Shown here piece by piece: positions 9,375 through 16,400 of a DNA stretch of 64,000 nt. The notes beneath the pieces were generated by a model. It did no database searches. It was not told the DNA's origin and saw nothing but the letters and a program-made list of their open reading frames with translations. How positions within the stretch are numbered: the stretch's first letter is position 1; every line of letters begins with the position of its first letter. The stretch covers positions 1 through 64,000 of the forward strand of contig JAIUOR010000010.1 in NCBI GenBank assembly GCA_020161795.1, given 5' to 3'. The translations under genes were made by a program, and so were the position numbers. This DNA comes from Actinomycetota bacterium (GTDB taxonomy: Bacteria > Actinomycetota > Actinomycetes > Propionibacteriales > Propionibacteriaceae).

Positions 9375-9447
9375 CACAAACCGGGCAGTTCCGGCCGGCT
9401 GTCTGGATAGTCCGGTCGGCTGGGCTGGATTGCCCGGTTTCTGCGGG
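9375..9447. repeat. 73-bp interspersed repeat, copy 2
   Basis: This is the second copy, about 185 bp from the first and in the same orientation, differing at only a few positions (GTCTGGATAG against GCCCGGATAA in the middle). The terminal inverted repeats are kept. It could be a MITE/REP-like element; other genomic copies would settle that. Confidence 0.85.
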
Positions 9448-9453
9448 AGAGAG

Positions 9454-9530
9454 GGTGGGAGGTGGTGAAGGGTGGGAGGTGGTGAAGGGTGGGAGGTGGT
9501 GAAGGGTGGGAGGTGGTGAAGGGTGGGAGG
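9454..9530. repeat. 17-bp tandem repeat, 4.5 units
   Basis: The unit GGTGGGAGGTGGTGAAG is repeated exactly at 9454, 9471, 9488 and 9505, with a half unit from 9522. The G-rich plus strand has closely spaced G runs. It ends three bases before the stop codon of the ligase gene. Confidence 0.95.
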
Positions 9531-9532
9531 GG

Positions 9533-10588
9533 TCAGCGGCCGAGGATCTCGTCCAGGTCGAAGCTGACGACCTCCTCCAACTGGTCGAAAGTGCAGGAGG
9601 ACGGGTCGCGGTCCTCGCGCCAGCGTAGGAAGCGGGTGGTGTGCCGGAACCGGGTCCCCTCCATGTGCTCGTAGCCCACGGTGCAGACCAGCAGTGGGTC
9701 GATCAGGTGGGTTTCCTTGAGTTCGGTGCTCCAGCGGCTGATCGCGCCTGGGCGGCGGCCCTCGACCTCGACGGCGGCCCAGGGGTGCGAGCCGCCGGCC
9801 GGCAACTCCAGGTCGCCGAGCTTCGCCGCGAGGGTGACTCGGGTGGCCTCGGGGAAGGCCGCGGAGACCCCGACGAAGTGCAGCACGCCGGCGGGGTCGT
9901 ACAGGCCCAGTTGCAGCGAGCCCAGCAGACGGCGCTCGGGGGTGGAGTTCTTGTGCAGCCGGTAGCCGGCCACCACGACGTCCGCCTCGCGCTTGTGCTT
10001 GATCTTGGCCATCGCGCGTTGCCCGGGCAGGTACTGGCCGTCGAGCGGCTTGGCGATCACGCCGTCCAGGCCGGCGCCCTCGAACTCGGCGAACCAGCGC
10101 TGCGCCAGCTCCAGATCGGTGGTCAGGGGAGTGAGGTAGACCGGCGGGTCGGAGTGCGCGAGCGCCCGCTCCAGCGCCTCGCGACGCGCGGTGAAGGGCT
10201 GTTCCAGCAGCGCGGTGTCATCCAGGGCCAGCAGATCCCAGGCGACGAAGGACGCCGGGGTGGTGTTCGACAGCAGTTCGATGCGGGTCGCGGCCGGATG
10301 GATCCGCTCGGTCAGCTTGACGAAGTCGAGCCGGGTGCCGTCGATCACGATCAGTTCGCCGTCGAGCACGCAGCGCGGGGGAGTGTTGGCCAGCAGCCCG
10401 GCCACAACCTCGGGGAAGTAGACCGTCAGATCCCGTCCGTTGCGTGAGATCAGCGAGACCTCGTCGTTGTCGCGGAACACCAGGCAGCGGAAGCCGTCCC
10501 ACTTGGGTTCGTAGGCCATGCCCGGCGGAATGGACGCGGCCGGGCGGGCCAGCATCGGCTCCAGCGGCTGGCCGACGGGCAGACTCAC
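9533..10588 (-). CDS. ligC: ATP-dependent DNA ligase, LigC type
   Basis: This 351-aa ligase seals nicks using ATP. The adenylation motif KWDG is at residues 29-32 (catalytic Lys29), and the domain continues with LDGELIVID and FVAWDLLALDD; an OB-fold follows from about residue 215 with the later motifs (DGVIAKPLDGQY, MAKIKHKREADVVV). Length matches LigC (about 350 aa). The GTG at 10588 follows AGGAGG; upstream in-frame residues are not ligase-like. With the polymerase gene downstream it forms a PrimPolC-LigC repair pair, separated by the repeat-rich interval. It is divergent from ppk2. Confidence 0.9.
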   Translation of the reverse strand: MSLPVGQPLEPMLARPAASIPPGMAYEPKWDGFRCLVFRDNDEVSLISRNGRDLTVYFPEVVAGLLANTPPRCVLDGELIVIDGTRLDFVKLTERIHPAATRIELLSNTTPASFVAWDLLALDDTALLEQPFTARREALERALAHSDPPVYLTPLTTDLELAQRWFAEFEGAGLDGVIAKPLDGQYLPGQRAMAKIKHKREADVVVAGYRLHKNSTPERRLLGSLQLGLYDPAGVLHFVGVSAAFPEATRVTLAAKLGDLELPAGGSHPWAAVEVEGRRPGAISRWSTELKETHLIDPLLVCTVGYEHMEGTRFRHTTRFLRWREDRDPSSCTFDQLEEVVSFDLDEILGR

Positions 10589-10654
10589 GATCTCCTCCTG
10601 CGCAACATGAGGGTCATCCTTCCACCGGTTGACGTTCTTCGGCAGACTACGGCA

Positions 10655-11533
10655 ATGGCAAAGACCAAGCAGAGCAAGGCCGCGTCGGTTCCGTTGAGCT
10701 CGCTGTTGCGGGTGCCCAGCGGCCCGGTGTCGATGGCGGATTTCGACCCGGCGGCGACCCCGGGCTTCCCGGGCCGGGACAAGGACGACGCACCGGCCGC
10801 CCTGGAGTCCCTGACGTCGGAGCTCTCCGATCTGCAGGAGCGGCTCTACGCCCACGGACGCAGCGACGCCGAGCACGCCCGCAGCGTGCTGGTGGTGCTG
10901 CAGGGCATGGACACCTCGGGCAAGGGCGGCGTGATCCGCCACGCCATCGGCCTGGTCGACCCGCAGGGGGTGCAACTGAAGTCGTTCAAGGCGCCCACGG
11001 CCGAGGAGCGCGCCCAGCACTACCTGTGGCGGATCCGGAAGGCGCTACCCAGCGGCGGGATGATCGGCATCTTCGACCGCTCCCACTACGAGGACGTCCT
11101 GGTGGTGCGGGTGGAGAGCCTGGTGCCGGAATCGGAGTGGAGCCGGCGCTACGACGAACTCAACGCCTTCGAGGCCGAGGTCGCGGCCAGCGGGACGACG
11201 ATCGTCAAGTGCATGCTCAACGTCTCGTTCGAGGAACAGCTGGCCCGGCTCAAGGCCCGCCTGGACGATCCGACCAAGTACTGGAAGTACAACCCCGGCG
11301 ACCTGGATGCCCGGGCGAAGTGGCCGGCGTACATGGAGGCCTACGCCGCGGCGCTGGAACGCTGCAACACCGACATCGCCCCGTGGTACGTCATCCCGGC
11401 GGATCGCAAGTGGTACCGCAACTGGGCGGTCGCCGAACTGCTGCGCGAGACCCTGGCCGGGCTGGACGTCGACTGGCCGAAGGCAGACTTCGACGTGGCG
11501 GCGGAGAAGGTGCGGCTGGCAGCCGCCGGTTAG
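10655..11533 (+). CDS. ppk2: Polyphosphate kinase 2 family protein
   Basis: This 292-aa enzyme transfers phosphate between polyphosphate and nucleotides. Walker A GMDTSGKGG is at 84-92, Walker B FDRSHYEDVLV at about 140-150, with an Arg-rich lid region between them and later (RRYDELNAFE, KWPAYMEAY). Length and single domain fit the polyphosphate:ADP/AMP phosphotransferase class; which nucleotide it uses cannot be told from sequence alone. The ATG at MAKTK is preferred to one 48 bp upstream. The stop codon overlaps that of the convergent cbiX-like gene. Confidence 0.9.
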   Translation: MAKTKQSKAASVPLSSLLRVPSGPVSMADFDPAATPGFPGRDKDDAPAALESLTSELSDLQERLYAHGRSDAEHARSVLVVLQGMDTSGKGGVIRHAIGLVDPQGVQLKSFKAPTAEERAQHYLWRIRKALPSGGMIGIFDRSHYEDVLVVRVESLVPESEWSRRYDELNAFEAEVAASGTTIVKCMLNVSFEEQLARLKARLDDPTKYWKYNPGDLDARAKWPAYMEAYAAALERCNTDIAPWYVIPADRKWYRNWAVAELLRETLAGLDVDWPKADFDVAAEKVRLAAAG

Positions 11534-12330
11534 GCGCTGACGACCGTCAGGTGAGGCTGCTGGGGTTCGTCGAGTTCCTCGGCCACGCCGAAGTCGAGCA
11601 GTTCCATGGCCGCGAAGACATAGCGGGCCAGCACCAGGTCGAGCACCTCGGCGGCCGCCCCGATCGGTTCGCTGACCGACACGGCGCCGTAGCGATAGGC
11701 CAGGTCCGACTGCGCCTGGTAGGCGGCGTCGGGTGCCAGGAAGAAGGAGCCGACCGCGATGTGGCGGCGTCCCTGAGAGCGCAGACCCATGATCGCCTGG
11801 GCGACCGACGGGCCGGACTCGTCGGCCACCGCGGTCAATGCCGGGAGCCGGTGGTGGGTGGACCACTGCCGGGCGCGGCGAGCCAGCAGGGCGCTGCCCC
11901 GGACATCGCCGGAGGAGGGGGCCGAGAGAACCAGGCCGTCCAGTTCCAGGCAGCGTGCGTGCGAGAGGGCCGAGCGCATCCGCTGGTCGAGCACGGTCAG
12001 CAGGTTGAGCTCCGGGCCGATCGGACGAGAGATCGTGAACCGGACGTCGGGCTGGGCGGCACGGCAGCGCTGCATCATGGCCTCGACCTCGACCTCGGCC
12101 TCGATGGCGTTGGTCAGGTGGAGCGGGACGAACACCACTTCGTCGGTGCCCTGCTTGATGAGCTGAGAGACGACCTGCGGACCGCTGGGCGGGCAATGAT
12201 CGAGGAAGGCACCGCGGATGGCGATCTCGGGGCGCATGGCCTGCAGGCCCTTGCGCAGCTCGTGAGTGACCTGCGCAACTCGCGGTTCAGGACTGCCTGG
12301 TGACACGATCACGAGCGCCGGAGCCGTCAT
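11530..12330 (-). CDS. CbiX/SirB-like sirohydrochlorin chelatase family protein with degenerate metal site
   Basis: This 266-aa two-half protein has the class II chelatase fold. In SirB/CbiX the first strand ends in HGSR and the His binds metal; here it reads SPGSPEPR, so the His is Pro11. The second usual ligand, in a GVH motif after a PxFL stretch, is also not in place (VPLHLTNAIEAE has His three residues after Val instead). The C-terminal half (ESGPSVAQAI, GSFFLAPDAAY) keeps the family shape. It may insert metal with shifted ligands or may have another role. GGAAGG precedes the ATG. No siroheme or cobalamin pathway gene is adjacent. Confidence 0.72.
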   Translation of the reverse strand: MTAPALVIVSPGSPEPRVAQVTHELRKGLQAMRPEIAIRGAFLDHCPPSGPQVVSQLIKQGTDEVVFVPLHLTNAIEAEVEVEAMMQRCRAAQPDVRFTISRPIGPELNLLTVLDQRMRSALSHARCLELDGLVLSAPSSGDVRGSALLARRARQWSTHHRLPALTAVADESGPSVAQAIMGLRSQGRRHIAVGSFFLAPDAAYQAQSDLAYRYGAVSVSEPIGAAAEVLDLVLARYVFAAMELLDFGVAEELDEPQQPHLTVVSA

Positions 12331-12434
12331 CTACGTGTCCTTCCTGGTGACGAAGGGGCGGCTCCGTTGCCGGTCTTTACGGCACTAGGTTCCTCCCACA
12401 ACCCCAGGGTTCGCAACCCACCACGCCGCATTTC

Positions 12435-12460
12435 GAGACATATGCCCGAATATTGAGACA
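12435..12460 (-). promoter_or_regulatory. GAGACA direct repeat upstream of the cbiX-like gene
   Basis: On the plus strand GAGACA occurs at 12435-12440 and 12455-12460, exactly 20 bp apart with AT-richer flanks (TTTCGAGACATAT and TATTGAGACAAAT). In the direction of the cbiX-like gene it reads TTTGTCTCA...ATATGTCTCG, about 105-130 bp before its start. Two helical turns of spacing suits a dimeric or tandem-binding regulator. Which factor binds is unknown. Confidence 0.4.
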
Positions 12461-12556
12461 AATCGGACGTGTTCGCTCGGATCGTGACACCGGCGGCGTC
12501 TCCGGCCGGCCGCGACGCGTACGCGGAAGGCGTCCCGACGGCCGTCCGCAAATGCC

Positions 12557-12585
12557 GTCGGGCTCCGGGGGAACCGGAGCCCGAC
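12557..12585 (-). terminator. Terminator of the Gly-Cys-Val tRNA unit
   Basis: A perfect 12-bp stem (12557-12568 with 12574-12585) closes a GGGAA loop, 15 bp downstream of the last minus-strand tRNA. The following bases in that direction are GGCATTTG, a weak U-rich tail. Confidence 0.75.
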
Positions 12586-12600
12586 TGGCTATTTCGTTGG

Positions 12601-12673
12601 TGGGCGGTACCAGATTTGAACTGATGACCTCTTCCGTGTCAGGGAAGCGCGCTACCAGCTGCGCCAACCGCCC
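12601..12673 (-). tRNA. tRNA-Val (GAC)
   Basis: The 73-nt gene starts GGGCGGTT and ends ACCGCCCA. The 7-bp acceptor stem is complete, the anticodon stem is CTTCC/GGAAG with loop CTGACAC (anticodon GAC), and the T arm contains GTTCAAATC. No CCA is encoded. Confidence 0.95.
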
Positions 12674-12674
12674 G

Positions 12675-12745
12675 AGGTGGAGACGGGATTTGAACCCGTG
12701 TACACGGATTTGCAGTCCGTTGCCTCGCCTCTCGGCCACTCCACC
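12675..12745 (-). tRNA. tRNA-Cys (GCA)
   Basis: The 71-nt gene has acceptor GGTGGAG/CTCCACC, anticodon loop CTGCAAA (anticodon GCA), T arm GGGTTCAAATCCC and discriminator U. One base separates it from tRNA-Val. Confidence 0.95.
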
Positions 12746-12790
12746 GGCAAGAGCCGGCCTCGGAACCTCGATCCTTTGAGACCTTCTCCG

Positions 12791-12863
12791 AGCGGACGAC
12801 GGGATTCGAACCCGCGACCCTCACCTTGGCAAGGTGATGCTCTACCAACTGAGCCACGTCCGC
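12791..12863 (-). tRNA. tRNA-Gly (GCC)
   Basis: The 73-nt gene has acceptor GCGGACG/CGTCCGC, anticodon loop TTGCCAA (anticodon GCC) and T arm GGGTTCGAATCCC. It is the first gene of the three-tRNA minus-strand unit. Confidence 0.95.
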
Positions 12864-12904
12864 ACGACCTTCGCTCCGGTACCCCGGCCTCAGGTGCGAC
12901 GACA

Positions 12905-12933
12905 ACCATACCTAGCTGCGTGAGTGGCTGCAA
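12905..12933 (-). promoter_or_regulatory. Promoter of the Gly-Cys-Val tRNA unit
   Basis: On the minus strand TTGCAG (12933-12928) and TATGGT (12910-12905) are separated by 17 bp, a good sigma-70-type promoter ending about 40 bp before tRNA-Gly. Confidence 0.6.
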
Positions 12934-13068
12934 AATCGAAGCTCGTCAGATCCCGTCGGCGGCGCATGTGGAGACCGCCAAGAAGGCTCTGGCAAGGGGA
13001 GTTGGAACGCCGTGCGCAGGCCGACCGGAGGCGTGATCGATGAAATGCGCGGCTGGGTGTGCCTCAAG

Positions 13069-13098
13069 ATGACGCAACCCCCGCGCCTGGGCTATCGT
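13069..13098 (+). promoter_or_regulatory. Promoter of tRNA-Val (CAC)
   Basis: ATGACG (13069-13074) and TATCGT (13093-13098) are 18 bp apart, and the tRNA begins 10 bp after the -10 box. Confidence 0.5.
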
Positions 13099-13108
13099 TG
13101 GCGGTCGC

Positions 13109-13180
13109 GGGCGTATGGCGCAGTGGTAGCGCGCTTCGTTCACACCGAAGAGGTCACTGGTTCGAACCCAGTTACGCCCA
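13109..13180 (+). tRNA. tRNA-Val (CAC)
   Basis: The 72-nt gene has acceptor GGGCGTA/TACGCCC, anticodon stem CTTCG/CGAAG with loop TTCACAC (anticodon CAC), T arm CTGGTTCGAACCCAG and discriminator A. It is a second valine isoacceptor, divergent from the other tRNA unit. Confidence 0.95.
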
Positions 13181-13314
13181 CCGCCGAGACCGGGGACGCG
13201 CCCGGAGTCCGGCCACTGCCCATCGCCTCCATCCGGATGGCTCGCTGAACTGCGAGTCATGGGCAACGGAATTGGTGCCGCACCTCTAAATCGGTAGAGT
13301 GATCACGGAGTGGG

Positions 13315-13342
13315 TTGCACGGCGGCTCACTCCTGTTATATG
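13315..13342 (+). promoter_or_regulatory. Candidate promoter of the giant surface-protein gene
   Basis: TTGCAC (13315-13320) and TATATG (13337-13342) are 16 bp apart. TATATG stands out as AT-rich in this GC-rich region. A start near 13349 would give a leader of about 95 nt containing the hairpin at 13366-13397. Confidence 0.5.
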
Positions 13343-13365
13343 CGCGGGCGGTGAATTCGCACGGG

Positions 13366-13397
13366 CGCCGTGAGTGCACCGGGAGCACCTCACGGCG
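13366..13397 (+). promoter_or_regulatory. Leader hairpin before the giant surface-protein gene
   Basis: CGCCGTGAGTGC (13366-13377) pairs with GCAC-C-TCACGGCG (13385-13397) around a 7-nt loop, a 12-bp stem with one bulged C. It lies between the probable promoter and the ribosome site. It does not match any riboswitch I recognise. Confidence 0.5.
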
Positions 13398-13444
13398 GTG
13401 ACGAGTCCGGGCTCCGCGCGAACCGCTGCAAAAAGGGGACCATA

Positions 13445-16400
13445 GTGAAGCGCGTACGACCGGTGCGAGCAATCTCCAGCCGACGCTTCTCGCGACCGGG
13501 TCGGATCACCGCTCTCGTCGCAGCCGCCGCTCTGATGGCCACCGGTCTGGTGGTGGTCAACACCCAGACCGCGACCGCCGCCGGGCTGGCTCCCGCGGTG
13601 GCGGTGACGGAACCCAGCAGCTACATCGCGGGCGAGGATCTTTCGCTCGGCCTCACCTTCACCGGGACGACAGGTGCCGGCGCACAGTACAACCTGAGCG
13701 CCGGCGTCGTGCTCCCGGAAGACGTGACGGTGGTGAACAGCGGCTCCCTGGGCACCCCGACGGTCTATGCGGCGGGTACCGTGCTCCCCGGCGTGATCGC
13801 GAGCGGCACGACGCCGAACACCTGCGCCGGGCTGGGCCTGGAGAATGCGCCGAGCCCCGCGGGTGCGTGCCAGGTGCCGGATGGAAAGCAGTACCTCGTC
13901 TTCCAGAACATCTCCGACCTCCCCGAGGGGGCCTCGGTCAGTCACACCCTGACCCTGCGGCCCAAGGCCGACACCTTCCCGGTCGGCTCGCAGTTCCCCT
14001 ACCAGGTGAATGCCTACACCAACAGCAACGAGCGTTTCCTCCCGGTGTTCCCGGGCAGCACCGGTCTGAGCACGCCGGACGCCCTCGCGGGTTCATCCAA
14101 CGCCGGCGTCGTGAACGACTCCGTCCTGGTCAACGCGCTCCGCGTGGAGAAGAGCGAGCCCAGCCCGGAGGGCGAACTGCTCCGGGGCGTCCACGACAAC
14201 ACCACCACCTACACCATCCGGGTGTGGCATACCGGTGAGGGAGACATCGACGATGTCGTCGTCACCGACCTGATCCCGGCCGGGCTGGAGTACCTGGGTC
14301 TCGGTGGAGTCGACAACACCACCAACGCGAACGGGAACCGTGCCGGCGCGGACAGCGTCGAGTACGACGGCGCCGCGCGCCTGGACGCCACCCCGGCACC
14401 CGCCGACAGCACATGGGCGGGCGCCACCGATCCGTCGCGCAACGCCAACGTCGGCGAGACCGTCGAGACGGTCACGCAGGGCGGCGCTGTCTACACCAAG
14501 GTCACCTGGAACATCGGTGAGCTGCTGGCCTCCGGCCTGGCCACCTACAGCATCCTCGATCCGAAGCAGCAGGACTACGCCGACTCCGCCGGCGAGCCGG
14601 GCTTCTTCGAGATCCGCTACCGGGCAGCCGTCCCGCTGTTCGAGAACACCACGGACTTCGGCTACACCGCCGACGTGGACGGGCAGCAGACCGCCAACCT
14701 CGACAACAACCGCGGCGCATCGACCCGGCACGGCGCGGACAGCGCAGACGGCGACGCCAAGACGTACACCAACCGCGCGGAAGCCTCCGGCCGCTACGAC
14801 GGTGCCGCCGTCAGCGACGACGACACCGAGTCGGTGGACGCGGTGGACGTCCGGCTGCTGAAGTCGGTGGACACCGGCTCGGACGACGGGTTGTTCCAGC
14901 AGGGGTCGACCGCCCGCTACACCCTGAACATCGCGACCAGCGAGTACGTCAGCGCCGAACTGGGCGCGACCCGGCCCGACCGGCTCGTCGACGACATGGC
15001 CGACGGGCTCTGCCCGGTCTTCCCGGCGGGGGTCGCGGTGACCCCCGGCGTGAGCGGGGCGGGCGTGGGGATCCCACAACTGGTGCTCGGCAATCCGAAC
15101 GTCGCGGTCGGCCCGCACCTGACGGTCGCGCAGTGGAACGACGCGCTGGAGGACGCCGGGGTCAGCCCCGACTGCTTCTTCACGTCACCGAAGGCAACGG
15201 CGGGCGATGCCCTGGAGGGGGCCACCCTCACCGGGATCGCGTTCGACCAGGCGACCGGAGGCTTCTTCCTCGACCTGGCGCTCGAAGCGGCGCTTCCCGC
15301 CGGCGATTCGGCGGGCCACGAGGTGCGCTACTCGGTGGCGCAGAACTCGAACTACATCACCAACGACGCCGGTGCGACGACCTCGGGCGACAGCTTCACC
15401 AACGACGCCGAGATCTTCGCCACCACGCATCCCATCCCTCCGGTGGACGGCCTCGAGAACAGCGGCGGCACCAGCGCCGGAGGCGAGGGGTCGGCGTGGG
15501 ACGACTCCGAAGCGACCATCGGTTCCGAGCTCACCAGCCTCGACAAGCAGGTGCTCCCGCGTGAGGAGGGCGTGCCCGCTCCGGAGGACGTGGCGGACGC
15601 GACCGGCTGGGTGGATGTCGCGGAGACACCGTTCGCGCTCGGAGACCAGGTCTGGTACCGGATCCGGGTCACGCCGCCCTCGGGCGTCGATGTGCGCAAC
15701 CCGAGGCTCACCGACTTCCTGCCCCAGGGGGTCACGTTCGACCCGACCCTGAACGCAAACGGCCGCCCGGAGGACATGTGGATCGTGCCGTCCGCGACGC
15801 AGGGGCTGGGCACCTGCCATCCCGCGGACGTCGTTGAGTGGCTGGAGACCTTCGTCCCCGCGCCGACGGTGAACGGCAACGTGCTGAACTTCAACCTGGG
15901 CTCGAACAACTGCGGCCTGGGATCCGCTCGCTTCCTGCCGCTGAAGACCACCCTGGAGATCTACCTCAAGGTGACGGTCACCGACCTCTCCGCCTTCGGC
16001 AAGGTCGACCTCGCGCAGAACCTGGCGAAGTACCAGCAACAGAACGTCGACGGTGAGATCTTCTTCCTGCGCGACCAGGCCGAGGTCTCCATCGACCAGA
16101 CCGCGCGGCTCACCAAGGGCATCCGCAGCAACACCTACGAGAATCCGGCCACCGGCGGGGCGATGTACCCCGGTGTGAACGGCTTCGAGTCCGACGTGGA
16201 CGGCCAGACGGCGGTCCAGCAGGACGAGGTGACGTTCCGGCTGGACGTGCGGGCGCCTCGCACCAACACCAGCGACTACGTCCTCGTGGATGTGCTGCCC
16301 GCCGGCATCAAGAAGGCGGACATCAAGGCCGGCTCCTTCACCGCCGCCCTGGTGGCTGACGGAGCAGAGACGGCGATCGCCGGAGCCGGGTTCTCGGCAA

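Larger units (their letters stand above)
9126..9532. other. 407-bp non-coding interval rich in repeats
   Basis: The interval separates the PrimPolC-like and LigC-like genes, which share strand. Short open frames here are GC artefacts without start signals or protein-like composition. It holds two copies of a 73-bp repeat and a 17-bp tandem array, listed separately. No promoter for the polymerase gene is obvious to me. Confidence 0.6.

Noticed and set aside
9454..9530. CRISPR array
   Set aside because: The 17-bp units are directly joined with no unique spacers, and no cas genes are present.
10629..10654. Promoter TTGACG before ppk2
   Set aside because: A -10 box at correct spacing would overlap the start codon, and none is recognisable.
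12331..12420. Riboswitch in the leader of the cbiX-like gene
   Set aside because: CCGGCAACGG hinted at an aptamer, but no complete match to SAM, SAH or cobalamin consensus could be assembled.
12864..13108. Small protein gene between the tRNA units
   Set aside because: Frames cross tRNA genes or have no start signal; the stretch holds the two tRNA promoters and nothing else I can support.
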